Part shown: positions 1-13,436 of the stretch, one piece after another
Position numbering within the stretch: position 1 is the first letter of the stretch
How the letters are laid out: the number at the start of each line of letters is the position of its first letter
Source of the DNA: Stenotrophomonas raiganjensis (SeqCode)
GTDB lineage: Bacteria > Pseudomonadota > Gammaproteobacteria > Xanthomonadales > Xanthomonadaceae
Length of the DNA stretch: 52,581 nt
Direction of reading: 5' to 3'
Assembly (NCBI RefSeq): GCF_030658505.1
Contig: NZ_JAUTXR010000107.1
Span: forward strand, 1-52,581
Made by a program: the position numbers and the translations under genes
Notes under the pieces: generated by a model
The model's database searches: none
Told to the model about the DNA's origin: nothing
The model's input: only the letters and a program-made list of their open reading frames with translations

Positions 1-190
1 ATGGATGGCGCCATCGAGCCCCCATGGGTGAGGGCGCTTTGCTTGCGAAGCACTGCTTCGCAAGCGCCCGAACGCATAGCCGCCAGCGGCTGGGCCGGAC
101 CGCGGAGCGGGGTTTACGGCGTGTCCTGCAAGCCCACACCGCCCCGCCATCCCACGGAATGCACGCTGTTGCTTCGGCCTTTGCCCTTGC
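1..190 (+). repeat. Composite intergenic repeat, copy A
   Basis: No gene is supported in positions 1-298. This stretch matches the repeats at the right edge of the window. Shared modules in order are the palindrome ATGGATGGCGCC (truncated by the window edge), GAGCCCCCATGG, GGGTTTACGGCGTGTCC, CCCCGCCATCCCA and a tail with GCTGTTGC and TTGAAAGCCTCTGC. Compared with copy C, this copy carries an extra 82 bases at 28-109 that contain a strong hairpin (see separate entry). I do not recognise a named family. The small reading frame running through it has no codon structure I trust. Confidence 0.7.
32..69. repeat. Hairpin module inserted in repeat copy A
   Basis: The arms GGGCG+CTTGCGAAGCA and TGCTTCGCAAG+CGCCC pair almost perfectly, with a short CTTTG bulge and a one-base loop. 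The module sits inside the extra 28-109 segment that copy C lacks, so the composite element seems to be modular. Confidence 0.65.
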
Positions 191-298
191 TTGAAAGCCT
201 CTGCGGGTGCCGGGCGCCGCCCGGCCGACTTCCGCCACTTGCGGTGGCAGCGGCTGCCCACTAGCCTTCGGCCGTCGTTCACCACCCAAGGACCGCCC

Positions 299-2263
299 GT
301 GAAACACCGTCATCTCCTGCTGGCCTCGGCTGTCGCCGCCGCCACGCTGGCCCTGGTCGCCTGCAAGAAGGAACCCACCCCAGGCACCGATACCGCCAGC
401 AGCAGCGCCCCGGCCGGCGAAACCGCCGACCAGTTCGTGGCCCGCATCAATGCCGAATTCAAGGCCGCCTACCCGGAGATGACCTCGGCGCAGTGGCTGT
501 CCTCCACCTACATCAACAGTGATTCCGAGCGCATCGCGGCCAAGGCCAACGAGCGCTCGCTGACCCAGCTCAACAGCTGGATCGAACAGGCCGCCAAGTT
601 CGACGGCAAGCCGATGAGCGAGGACAGCAAGCGCGCGATCCACCTGCTGAAGCTGATGTCCTCGATGCCCGCGCCGCGCGACCCGGCCAAGCTGGCCGAG
701 CTGACCCAGATCGCCACCCGCATGGAAGGCAGCTACGGGGCCGGCAAGTACTGCACCGATGCCAATGATCCGAACTCCTGTCGCCAGCTGGGCGAGCTGG
801 AGCAGGTGCTGGCACGCAGCCGCGATTACGACAAGCAGCTCGACGCCTGGCAGGGCTGGCACAGCACCACCAAGAGCATGCGCGGCGACTACCAGAAGTT
901 CGTCGGCCTGGTGAACGAAGGCGCCAAGGGCATGGGCTTCACCGATGCCGGCCAGATGTGGCGCAGCGGTTATGACATGCCGCCGGAGCAGATCGGCCCG
1001 GAGACCGACCGCCTGTGGGAACAGGTCAAGCCGATGTACGAGCAGCTGCACTGCTACGCACGCGGCAAGCTGGACAAGACCTACGGCAAGGACAAGGCCG
1101 AAGTGGGCAATGGCCTGATCGCCGCGCACCTGCTGGGCAACATGTGGCAGCAGGACTGGTCGAACCTGTGGGACCAGCTGGAACCCTACCCGGGCGCCGG
1201 CAGCCTGGACATCACCGCGGCACTGGAGAAGCAGTACCAGACCAACCTGAGCGCCGCGCTGGCCAAGGCCGGCAAGGATGCCAACGTGGCCGCGCAGTAC
1301 AAGGCGCAGCGTGAGGCCGAACTGCGTACCGCCAAGCAGATGACGGAGCGCGCGCAGGACTTCTACGTGTCGCTCGGCATGCCGTCGCTGCCGCAGTCGT
1401 ACTGGGAGAAAACCCAGTTCATCAAGCCCGACGACCGCGACGTGGTCTGCCACGCCAGCGCCTGGGACATGAACATGGAAGGCGACGTGCGCACCAAGAT
1501 GTGCATCAAGCCGAACGAAGAGAACTTCACCACCATCTACCACGAGCTGGGCCACATCTATTACGACCTGGCCTACAACCCGCTGCCGCCGCTGTTCCAG
1601 GGCGGTGCCAACGATGGCTTCCATGAAGCGATCGGCGACACCATCGTGCTGGCGATGACGCCCAAGTACCTCAGCTCGATCGGCCTGGTCGACGCGCCGA
1701 CCGAGAGCCGCGAGGCGGTCATCAACAACCAGATGCGCATGGCGCTGTCCGGTGTGTCCTTCCTGCCGTTCGGCCTGATGATCGACCGTTGGCGCTGGGG
1801 CGTGTTCGATGGCTCGATCACCGCCGACAACTACAACAAGGCGTGGTGGGACCTGAAGGCCAAGTACCAGGGCGTGGCGCCGGCCAGCACCCGTGGCGAA
1901 GAGTTCTTCGATCCGGGCGCGAAGTACCACGTGCCGGGCAACACCCCGTACACCCGCTACTTCCTTGCGCGCATCCTGCAGTTCCAGTTCTACAAGGGCC
2001 TGTGCGACGCGTCCGGCTACAAGGGCCCGCTGCATGAGTGCACCTTCTACGGCAACAAGGAAGCCGGCCAGAAGTACTGGGCGATGCTGAGCAAGGGTGC
2101 CAGCCAGCCGTGGCAGGCCACGCTGAAGGAGCTGACCGGTACCGACAAGCTCGATGCCGGCCCGATGATCGAGTACTTCACCCCGGTCAACGAGTGGCTG
2201 AAGCAGCAGAACGAAGGCCAGATGTGCGGCTGGCAGGCCAACGCGGCCCCGGCGGCAAAATGA
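299..2263 (+). CDS. M2 family zinc dipeptidyl carboxypeptidase, lipoprotein
   Basis: Peptidase of the angiotensin-converting-enzyme (M2) family, expected to remove C-terminal dipeptides from peptides in the periplasm. The GTG at 299 is chosen as start because AAGGA lies just upstream and the protein then opens with a signal peptide ending in the lipobox LVAC, so it should be an acylated lipoprotein. The zinc site is HELGH at residues 415-419 with the third ligand Glu443 in FHEAIGD. The 654-residue length fits single-domain bacterial ACE homologues such as the Xanthomonas enzyme. It stands alone and is followed by an intrinsic terminator. Substrates in the cell are unknown. Confidence 0.93.
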   Translation: MKHRHLLLASAVAAATLALVACKKEPTPGTDTASSSAPAGETADQFVARINAEFKAAYPEMTSAQWLSSTYINSDSERIAAKANERSLTQLNSWIEQAAKFDGKPMSEDSKRAIHLLKLMSSMPAPRDPAKLAELTQIATRMEGSYGAGKYCTDANDPNSCRQLGELEQVLARSRDYDKQLDAWQGWHSTTKSMRGDYQKFVGLVNEGAKGMGFTDAGQMWRSGYDMPPEQIGPETDRLWEQVKPMYEQLHCYARGKLDKTYGKDKAEVGNGLIAAHLLGNMWQQDWSNLWDQLEPYPGAGSLDITAALEKQYQTNLSAALAKAGKDANVAAQYKAQREAELRTAKQMTERAQDFYVSLGMPSLPQSYWEKTQFIKPDDRDVVCHASAWDMNMEGDVRTKMCIKPNEENFTTIYHELGHIYYDLAYNPLPPLFQGGANDGFHEAIGDTIVLAMTPKYLSSIGLVDAPTESREAVINNQMRMALSGVSFLPFGLMIDRWRWGVFDGSITADNYNKAWWDLKAKYQGVAPASTRGEEFFDPGAKYHVPGNTPYTRYFLARILQFQFYKGLCDASGYKGPLHECTFYGNKEAGQKYWAMLSKGASQPWQATLKELTGTDKLDAGPMIEYFTPVNEWLKQQNEGQMCGWQANAAPAAK

Positions 2264-2264
2264 G

Positions 2265-2298
2265 AAAAGGGGCGGGTCCGCGAGGATCCGCCCCTTCT
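2265..2298 (+). terminator. Intrinsic terminator after the M2 peptidase
   Basis: GGGGCGGGTCC and GGATCCGCCCC form an 11-bp stem (one G-T wobble) around the loop GCGA, preceded by AAAA and followed by TTCTCC. It begins within a few bases of the stop codon. Confidence 0.8.
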
Positions 2299-2305
2299 CC
2301 GTGCT

Positions 2306-2377
2306 GTAGAGCCGAGCCATGCTCGGCTGCGTTTCCACCGTGCTGCGCACGGCAAGCCGAGCACGGCTCGGCTCTAC
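2306..2377. repeat. Inverted GTAG-REP dimer (GAGCCGAGC stem)
   Basis: Two head-to-head palindromic units. The left one begins GTAGAGCCGAGCC and folds on ATGCTCGGCT. The right one is the mirror image and ends in CTAC. This is the dimeric arrangement of SMAG-type REP elements of Stenotrophomonas. Confidence 0.85.
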
Positions 2378-2390
2378 AGATTGGGCGCGA

Positions 2391-2783
2391 TCAGCTGTCC
2401 TTCTTCGCCGCCATCGCCGCGGCCAGTTCCGCCTTGAATTCCTCGAAGGTCTGGCCCTTCTCTTTCGCTTCGGCATGCGCGGCGTCGCGCAGCGCATCGG
2501 AGTACATCAGGCGCACCGGCGTGCCGTTGCGCTCGTGCAGTTCACCGGCCTGCATGATCAGCGCCAGTACCTGTGCGGCGGAGTCACTGTGGCCGGCGAT
2601 ACGGCCATCCATGCCCAGCACCCATTCGCCGTCGCGGCGCACGACGCCGGCCAGCAGGGTGCGCTGCGCGTCACGCAGTTCGGCATGCGGTTCCACCGGC
2701 GAGGCCTGCGCAGCGGCCTTGTTGGCGGCCTGCTTTTCCTGGCGACGGCGCTGGTCGCGGCGGGTCTTGGAGCTGGTGGACAT
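2391..2783 (-). CDS. Conserved hypothetical protein, 130 aa
   Basis: I do not recognise the function. The ATG at 2783 is preferred over longer alternatives because the upstream residues do not look protein-like. The N-terminus (residues 1-25) is very basic and Arg/Lys/Gln/Ala rich, followed by a mixed region with WVLGMDGRIAGHSD and an Ala/Lys-rich helical C-terminus, MAAKKDS. There is no signal peptide or membrane segment. It ends next to a REP dimer and lies 83 bases downstream of the siderophore-interacting protein gene on the same strand, so co-transcription is possible. Confidence 0.7.
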   Translation of the reverse strand: MSTSSKTRRDQRRRQEKQAANKAAAQASPVEPHAELRDAQRTLLAGVVRRDGEWVLGMDGRIAGHSDSAAQVLALIMQAGELHERNGTPVRLMYSDALRDAAHAEAKEKGQTFEEFKAELAAAMAAKKDS

Positions 2784-2866
2784 GGTGCGGTACCGCTGCG
2801 AAGGGGGGCGCAAGGATAGCGCACCCCGCCCGCAGCGCTGCTTCACGCGTGCTCGATCCAGTCCGG

Positions 2867-3763
2867 TCAGTCCAGCACCTTGCCATGCCGCCAGTAGCCC
2901 ATGAAGGTGATCGCGCGGCGGTCCAGCCCGCAATCGCGCACCAGGTGGCGGCGGATCGCCATCACCGCCCCCGCCTCACCCGCCACCCAGGCATACAGCG
3001 GCCCGGCCACGCGGGCATCGGCCTGCTCCCAGAGGATCTGCGTATCGACGTCGATCTCCTCCAGCGCATCGCCGGTAGCCACGCTCGAGGTCGCTGCCAA
3101 CCGCGCCTGGACCGCCTGCAGCAACGGCTGTCCGTAGGCGGCCTGCCCGCGCGGCAGCCAGACCAGCTCGGCGCTGGAGGGCGCCTTCAGGTGCACCGCA
3201 TCACCGGCCTGCGCCACCTCCAGCAGCGCCAGCGTGCGCGGTGGATCGACCATGGCCGCCAGTTCCTCAAGAATTCCGGCCACCGCCGGCAGCGCGGTTT
3301 CATCCGCCACCAGCAGCACCTGGCCGACTCCCGCCGGCGGTTTCCATTCCCAGCCTTCGCTGCTGTCGGCACAGTCGGCATCGGGGGCCAGCAGCACTAC
3401 GCGGTCGCCCGGTCGCGCGTGGATGGCCCAGCGCGAGGCCGGCCCGGTCTCGCCATGAAGCACGAAATCAACGTCGACCTCGCCCTGCTCGGCGCGCAGG
3501 CGGCGGATGGTGTAGGTGCGCATGGGCGGGCGCTGGTCGTCCGGCAGCGCCCGGTAGCGCGGATACCAGTCCTCGCCGCTGGGCACCTGCGGCACGTCCT
3601 GGCCGGGCAAGGGGAAGAACACCTTGATGCGCTGGTCCGGGCCTTCGGTCTTCATCCGCGCCACGTCGGCACCGGTGAACACCATGCGGTCCAGGGAAGG
3701 GGAAAGAACGCGGCGCTCCTTCAGCGCCACCTCGAACAGGCGATAGGTCTGCTGCGCAGCCAT
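2867..3763 (-). CDS. Siderophore-interacting protein (ViuB/SIP family)
   Basis: Cytosolic FAD-dependent ferric-siderophore reductase of the ViuB/SIP family, expected to release iron from imported siderophores by reduction to Fe(II). An FAD-binding barrel fills about residues 15-130, with the flavin-contact motif MRTYTIR. The NAD(P)-binding-like half contains VLLVADETALPAVAGIL, and the family's C-terminus is YAWVAGEAGAV...GYWRHGK. The 298-residue length is typical. No siderophore synthesis or TonB receptor gene is nearby. The divergently read upstream space holds no obvious Fur box that I can identify by eye. Confidence 0.88.
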   Translation of the reverse strand: MAAQQTYRLFEVALKERRVLSPSLDRMVFTGADVARMKTEGPDQRIKVFFPLPGQDVPQVPSGEDWYPRYRALPDDQRPPMRTYTIRRLRAEQGEVDVDFVLHGETGPASRWAIHARPGDRVVLLAPDADCADSSEGWEWKPPAGVGQVLLVADETALPAVAGILEELAAMVDPPRTLALLEVAQAGDAVHLKAPSSAELVWLPRGQAAYGQPLLQAVQARLAATSSVATGDALEEIDVDTQILWEQADARVAGPLYAWVAGEAGAVMAIRRHLVRDCGLDRRAITFMGYWRHGKVLD

Positions 3764-3904
3764 GGGGGAACCTCATGCAACGACATCGGATCGGCTGGCT
3801 GTCGTGCATCCACGCACCGGCTGGCTGGAGTCCTCAGCCTAGTCCGGTCGTTCCTCGCCGCAAGCGTTACGGACATCGCGGCCTGCCCTACCCCTGCGCG
3901 CTGC

Positions 3905-5131
3905 TCAATGGACCGTGCAGGCTGCCTGCGCCGCGCGTTCACGCTGGTGTTCCCAGTACCAGAACACGAAACCGGCGCCGAAGAACGCGGCCTGGCCCAG
4001 TGCCAAGTGCAGCGGGCTCGCGCTCAGCAGCGGCGACACCACGCCGGCCACCACCGTGCTGATCATCAGCTGCACGAAGGCCTGCAGCGACGAAGCCAGG
4101 CCGCGCTGATGCGGGTACATGTCCAGCACTGCCAAGGCCAGGATCGGGAAGATCAGGGCCATGCCCATGCCGCCCAGGAAGATCGGCAGCACCGCCCACG
4201 GCAGCACGAACTGCGGCGACAGCACCACGTAGCCAACGTTCAGCAGCACAGACAATGCGCACAGGCCGAAACCAATGGAGACCTGGCGGGTGGGCGTGGT
4301 GTGCCCGGCCATGCGCCCGGACAGGAACGAACCGGTGGTCATGCCGCCGATGGTGGGAATGAACAACCAGGCGAAGCCACCCTCGCCCAGGTGCAGGTGC
4401 TGCATCACGAACACCGGCGCCGAGGAGATGTACAGGAAAATGCCGCCGAAACCGATGCTGCCGGCCAGCGCCAGGCGCAGGAACCGCGGGTTGAAGCCGA
4501 TCCTGACGTAGTCGCGCATCAGCACCCGTGGCGACAGCGGCACCCGCGCCTCGACCGGATGGGTTTCCGGCAGGTAGCGTGCGGTGGCCGCCAGCAGCAC
4601 CAGCGCGAACACCACCAGGAACCAGAAGATCAGCGGCCATCCCGCGCCACTGAGCAGGATCCAGCCGCCGATGATCGGTGCGATGGCCGGAGCGATGCCG
4701 AACAGCATCGAAACCTGGCTCATCAGGCGCTGCGCGTCGTGTCCGTGGTACAGGTCGCGGATCACCGCGCGGCCGACGATCATGCCGACGCCCGCTGACA
4801 GGCCCTGCAGCGCGCGGAACGCCAGCAGCGTGGTCAGGTCGGTGGACAGCGCGCAGCCGACCGAAGCGCCGACGAACACCACCAGGCCACCGAGGATCAC
4901 CCGCTTGCGGCCCCAGGCATCGGACAGCGGGCCGTGCGCCAGGCTCATCAGGCCGTAGAACAGCAGGTACACGCTGATGGTCTGCTGCACCGCCACCTCG
5001 TCCACCGCCAGGCGCTGGGCCAGCTCCGGGAACGCGGGGAAGATGGTGTCGATCGAGAACGGACCGAACATGGCCAGGCCGGCGAGCAGCAGGGCCATGC
5101 GGCGGGTGGAGGGAGCAACAGCGGCGGTCAT
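3905..5131 (-). CDS. Bcr/CflA-family multidrug MFS transporter
   Basis: Inner-membrane drug/proton antiporter of the Bcr/CflA subgroup of 12-TM major facilitator transporters. The family signature after TM1 (GPFSIDTIFPAFPEL) and the motif-A loop GPLSDAWGRKRVILGG between TM2 and TM3 are visible, and hydrophobic segments continue to the end. The ATG at 5131 gives 408 residues, the usual family size. An ATG 24 bases upstream is in frame, but neither start has a strong ribosome site. The gene is divergent from gcvP, with the glycine riboswitch between them. Confidence 0.9.
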   Translation of the reverse strand: MTAAVAPSTRRMALLLAGLAMFGPFSIDTIFPAFPELAQRLAVDEVAVQQTISVYLLFYGLMSLAHGPLSDAWGRKRVILGGLVVFVGASVGCALSTDLTTLLAFRALQGLSAGVGMIVGRAVIRDLYHGHDAQRLMSQVSMLFGIAPAIAPIIGGWILLSGAGWPLIFWFLVVFALVLLAATARYLPETHPVEARVPLSPRVLMRDYVRIGFNPRFLRLALAGSIGFGGIFLYISSAPVFVMQHLHLGEGGFAWLFIPTIGGMTTGSFLSGRMAGHTTPTRQVSIGFGLCALSVLLNVGYVVLSPQFVLPWAVLPIFLGGMGMALIFPILALAVLDMYPHQRGLASSLQAFVQLMISTVVAGVVSPLLSASPLHLALGQAAFFGAGFVFWYWEHQRERAAQAACTVH

Positions 5132-5343
5132 GGGAAAGGCGTCCGGCAGGGCCATGCGCGGCACGCACGGCGGGCGCCGGTCCCCTGCAGCAGGGACGGC
5201 GCCAGATGAATTCGGGTATCCGCCCATCATAGGTGGGGATTGCGCCTGATGCCATGCAGCAGTGCACAAAACGCACGGACGGGCCATCGGCCATTCAGGC
5301 GCGGCCGCCAGGTCCGAAGGCGGCCGCCGCGCCCGCAACGGGC

Positions 5344-5349
5344 TATAAT
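5344..5349 (+). promoter_or_regulatory. Candidate -10 box for the gcvP leader
   Basis: A perfect TATAAT lies 12 bases before the first riboswitch aptamer, so transcription would begin around 5356 and include both aptamers. No convincing -35 hexamer is visible at the normal spacing. Confidence 0.6.
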
Positions 5350-5360
5350 CGGCGGGCAAC

Positions 5361-5525
5361 ACGGTGGGAGAAGCGGAACACCGCTGCCGAAGGCGCAACG
5401 CCCGTAATCGCTCAGGCCCGATACCACCCGTAACACAACTCTGGAGAGACCGGTTCGATCCGGCGCCGAAGGGGCACGAAGCTGCGGTCCGCCGCGCTTT
5501 TAAACTCTCAGGCAAAAGGACAGAG
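5361..5525 (+). promoter_or_regulatory. Tandem glycine riboswitch
   Basis: Two consecutive glycine aptamers. Aptamer 1 (5361-5431) carries GGGAGA, TGCCGAAGGCGCAAC and CTCAGGC, closed by a P1 helix of ACGGTGG with CCACCCGT. Aptamer 2 (5439-5525) carries GGAGAG, GCCGAAGGGGCA and CTCAGGCAAAAGGACAGAG, closed by CTCTG/CAGAG. The linker is only 7 bases. Downstream lies a short GC hairpin (CCGCC GACC GGCGG, 5540-5553), which may belong to the expression platform. Tandem glycine switches usually turn glycine-cleavage genes on when glycine is abundant, which fits gcvP being the next gene. Confidence 0.93.
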
Positions 5526-5595
5526 GGGCGCCCCGCAGACCGCCGACCGGCGGCTTGTGCCCGTGCGTGTGCCCTTTCCTGACGGATCCTTCGCC

Positions 5596-8463
<2,868 letters not shown>

Positions 8464-8486
8464 TCCTTCGCCCCATCGAAAATGAA

Positions 8487-8515
8487 AACGGCCCGCGCAA
8501 GCGGGCCGTTCTCAT
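8487..8515. terminator. Bidirectional intrinsic terminator between gcvP and the VOC gene
   Basis: AACGGCCCGC and GCGGGCCGTT form a perfect 10-bp stem around GCAA. The flanks are T-rich in both directions (TTCTCATT to the right; on the other strand GTTTTCATTTTC), so the hairpin can end both convergent transcripts. Confidence 0.88.
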
Positions 8516-8521
8516 TGTGCA

Positions 8522-8932
8522 TCACGGATCGGGCATCTGGCCCAGGCTCAACTGCCACGACACGCCGAAGCGATCCTGCACCCAGCCGTAGCGGTTGCTG
8601 AAGTCATAGTCGCCCACCGGCATCAGCCAGTGGCCGCCCTCGCCCAGCACGCGCGCGGCGCGCTCGAACTGCTCGGCGCCGGAGCACTCGACGAACAGCG
8701 AGATCGACGGGCTGAAGGTGAAATCGTGCACGTCCAGGCTGTCAAAGCACAGGTAGTGGGTGCCACCGAGCAGGAAGATGGCCTGTCGGACCTGCCCGGG
8801 CACGCCGGCACCGGCGCCATCCGGATGGCGCTGCATTGCCAGCAGGCGGAAATCGGCGAAGGCCTCGGCGTACAGGGCCAGGGCGGCCTCGGCCTGGCCG
8901 GTGAACATCAGGAAGGGGCGACTGCGCAGCAT
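8522..8932 (-). CDS. VOC-superfamily protein (PhnB-like)
   Basis: A 136-residue member of the vicinal-oxygen-chelate fold, of the PhnB/'3-demethylubiquinone methyltransferase-like' group, for which no single reaction is established. Typical features are the opening LMFTGQAEAALALYAEAF, CFDS in the middle, FVEC at the start of the second half and the closing YGWVQDRFGVSWQL. The ATG at 8932 is chosen because GGGAG lies at good spacing upstream. A longer upstream frame exists, but it runs through a REP and looks non-coding. The gene converges on gcvP. Confidence 0.82.
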   Translation of the reverse strand: MLRSRPFLMFTGQAEAALALYAEAFADFRLLAMQRHPDGAGAGVPGQVRQAIFLLGGTHYLCFDSLDVHDFTFSPSISLFVECSGAEQFERAARVLGEGGHWLMPVGDYDFSNRYGWVQDRFGVSWQLSLGQMPDP

Positions 8933-9006
8933 GCGGTACTCCCGGTCGACGGGCCGATGACGGGCCCACACGATCAGGATGGCACGGCGGATGTGCAGCC
9001 CCCGTG

Positions 9007-9030
9007 GTAGTGCCGGCCGCTGGCCGGCAG
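9007..9030 (+). repeat. Single GTAG-REP (SMAG, GCCGGCC stem)
   Basis: GTAG followed by TGCCGGCC GC TGGCCGGCA-type palindrome, between the permease stop and the upstream region of the VOC gene. Confidence 0.85.
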
Positions 9031-9036
9031 CTTCAG

Positions 9037-10404
9037 TCACGCCTCGCGCATGCGCCGCGCGATGGCGCTGCCGGCGGCGATCGTGGCGGTCAGCGCCACC
9101 ATCGACAGGAACTGCAGGCGGGTGTGCGACTCGCTCAGCAGCAGGCCGAAGATCAGCGCCAGGATCGCCAGCGCGCAGCAGGTCAGCCACGGAAAACCGG
9201 CCATGCGGAACGGCAGGCGGGTACCCAGGCGATCAGCACGGCGGCGCAGCACCAGCTGCGAGACCAGCGACAGGGTCCACACCAGCAGGCAGGTGGAACC
9301 GACGATGTTCAGCAGCACCGGCAGCACCCGGTCCGGGAACAGCAGTTCCATCACCGTGGCGGCGAAGCCGAACAGCACGCTGGCCAGTACGGCAATGACC
9401 GGCACCTGGCGCGGATCGGTCCAGCCCAGCACGGCCGGGGCTTCGCGGCGCTGCGCCAGCGAATACATCATGCGCGAGGCGCCGTAGAGGTTGGCATTGA
9501 GCGCCGACAGCAGCGCGATCACCGCGATCAGGGTGATGGCGGTACCGGCGCCCGGGATGCGGGCGATGTCCAGCACGGCGGCGAACGGCGACTTCAGTGC
9601 CTCGCTGGTCCACGGCACCACGGCGATGATCACGCTCAGCGAGCCGATGTAGAACACCAGGATGCGCCAGGCCACGGTGCGGATGGCACGGGCAATGCTG
9701 CGCTCGGGATCTTCAGTTTCGGCCGCTGCCACGGCCACGATCTCGGTGCCACCGAAGGCAAAAACGACAACCAGCAGCGCCGCGCCGATCCCGGCCAGGC
9801 CCTTGGGGGCGAAGCCACCGTGCTCAGTGAAGTTGCTCAGGCCCGGCGAGGTCACCTGCGGCAGCCAGCCCATCAGCAGCGCCACGCCGATGGCGATGAA
9901 GGCCAGGATCGCCGCCACCTTGAGGATGGCGAACCAGAATTCGAACTCGCCGAAGTTCTTCACCCCGAGCAGGTTGATCGCGGTGAAGAACAGCATGAAG
10001 GCCAACGCCGCCATCGGTACCGGCACCGCCGGCCAGACCGTGGCCAGCAGCCCGGCCGCGCCTACCGCCTCGGCGGCGATCACGATCACCAGCTGCACCC
10101 ACCACAACCAGCCGACCGTGGCGCCGGCGGTGGCGCCCATGGCATCGGCGGCGTACACCGAGAACGCGCCGCTGGTCGGTTTGGCCGCCGCCATCTCGCC
10201 CAGTGCGTTCATCACGATGATCACCAGCGCCCCTGCGACCAGATACGACACCAGTACCGCCGGTCCGGCCGCCTGCACGCCCACGCCCGAGCCGAGGAAC
10301 AGCCCGGCACCGATGGCGCTGCCCAAGCCCATCATGATCAGCTGGCGGGGCTTGAGCGAATGTCCGAGGCGGGACGGCGAAGCGGTCGGAATCGAGTTGG
10401 GCAT
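9037..10404 (-). CDS. Amino acid permease (APC/AAT family)
   Basis: Inner-membrane amino acid/proton symporter of the APC superfamily, with about 12 hydrophobic segments. The first conserved helix reads IMMGLGSAIGAGLFLGSG, followed by GPAVLVSYLVAGALVIIVMNALGEMA, both hallmarks of the amino acid transporter (AAT/GabP) group. Helix 6-7 contains FGGTEIVAVAAAETEDPERSI. The 455-residue length from the ATG at 10404 is normal. Substrate cannot be read from sequence. It lies downstream of, and on the same strand as, a PAS-AraC regulator, which suggests regulated uptake of a particular amino acid. Confidence 0.9.
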   Translation of the reverse strand: MPNSIPTASPSRLGHSLKPRQLIMMGLGSAIGAGLFLGSGVGVQAAGPAVLVSYLVAGALVIIVMNALGEMAAAKPTSGAFSVYAADAMGATAGATVGWLWWVQLVIVIAAEAVGAAGLLATVWPAVPVPMAALAFMLFFTAINLLGVKNFGEFEFWFAILKVAAILAFIAIGVALLMGWLPQVTSPGLSNFTEHGGFAPKGLAGIGAALLVVVFAFGGTEIVAVAAAETEDPERSIARAIRTVAWRILVFYIGSLSVIIAVVPWTSEALKSPFAAVLDIARIPGAGTAITLIAVIALLSALNANLYGASRMMYSLAQRREAPAVLGWTDPRQVPVIAVLASVLFGFAATVMELLFPDRVLPVLLNIVGSTCLLVWTLSLVSQLVLRRRADRLGTRLPFRMAGFPWLTCCALAILALIFGLLLSESHTRLQFLSMVALTATIAAGSAIARRMREA

Positions 10405-10486
10405 CGGCGGGGCTGGCGGCGGGCTACAGGGGCGACACCTTACCCTGTCCCGTGCCCGTGGGGATAGGCACAGCGCAGCAGGCGGC

Positions 10487-11209
10487 TCAGGCCAGCGCCG
10501 GCTCGCCGACGTTGCCGCCGATACGGGCGCGATAGGCGCGCGGCGAGAAACCGGTTTCAGCCTTGAACTTGCGGGTGAAGGCACTCTGGTCGCTGAAACC
10601 GCAGGCCTGGCCGATGCAGGCGATGCTGTCGTCACCGTGCAGCAGGTGCATGGCCATCTGGATCCGCAGCCGGGTCAGCACTTGCTGCGGAGTCATCTGG
10701 AACACCTTGCGGAAGCTGCGCTCCAGCTTGGACAGCGAGAAGCCGGTGATGTCCAGCAGGGTCTGCATGCGCACGTTCTCGGCGTAGTGCGCGTTGAGGT
10801 GGGCCAGCGCCAGCCGCAGCTGCTCGTACTGGGTACCCAGGCTGTCCTTCTGGCCAAGGTCGCGGGAAATGCCGATCAGGCCCTCGATGGCCCCATCGAC
10901 CACCAGCGGACGCTTGCAGGTCAGGCACCAGCCCGGTTCGCGGTTGGAGAACAGGTGCAGCTCCATCAGATTCTCGATCACCTCACCGGCCAGCACGCGG
11001 GCGTCCTGGTCCACGTAGTCGGCGCTCAGCCCGGTCGGGTAGATCTCCGCCGCGGTACGCCCGATCACGTCCTTGCGGGCGCGCAGGCCCAGCCGCCGCA
11101 GCATGGTCTGGTTGACGTGGGTGTAACGCCCCTGAAGGTCCTTGATGAAGAACAGCACATCCGGGATGGCGTCGAACAGGGCTTCGATGTCGGCGGGCTC
11201 GACTCGCAT
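10487..11209 (-). CDS. PAS-domain AraC-family transcriptional regulator
   Basis: A 240-residue regulator. The N-terminal half (about 10-120) is a PAS sensor, with AIPDVLFFIKDLQGRYTHVN and GRTAAEIYP. The C-terminal half (about 140-235) is an AraC DNA-binding domain with two helix-turn-helix motifs. The second HTH contains IGQACGFSDQSAFTRKFK, and the domain ends in the consensus GFSPRAYRAR. The ATG at 11209 is taken as start; an in-frame ATG at 11308 would add 33 unlikely residues overlapping the katE leader. The permease gene 82 bases downstream is the natural target candidate. The ligand sensed is unknown. Confidence 0.88.
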   Translation of the reverse strand: MRVEPADIEALFDAIPDVLFFIKDLQGRYTHVNQTMLRRLGLRARKDVIGRTAAEIYPTGLSADYVDQDARVLAGEVIENLMELHLFSNREPGWCLTCKRPLVVDGAIEGLIGISRDLGQKDSLGTQYEQLRLALAHLNAHYAENVRMQTLLDITGFSLSKLERSFRKVFQMTPQQVLTRLRIQMAMHLLHGDDSIACIGQACGFSDQSAFTRKFKAETGFSPRAYRARIGGNVGEPALA

Positions 11210-11323
11210 GGAACAAGCATACCCGAGCCTGCTTTTGCCTGTACGTTCACCTTTGCCGGACCTCGGTTTAACGGGCCCGGTTCCAGTGTCGTGGTTCTCT
11301 TTGAGCATCCGGAGCCAACGTCA

Positions 11324-13414
<2,091 letters not shown>

Positions 13415-13436
13415 CTACAACAACAGGAGAACTGTC

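Noticed and set aside
1..264. 87-residue frame at the left edge
   Set aside because: It runs through the composite intergenic repeat and has no codon or start evidence.
9662..11323. Upstream extension of the katE frame through the permease and regulator genes
   Set aside because: The extension is antisense to two clear genes; katE has its own ribosome site before 11324.
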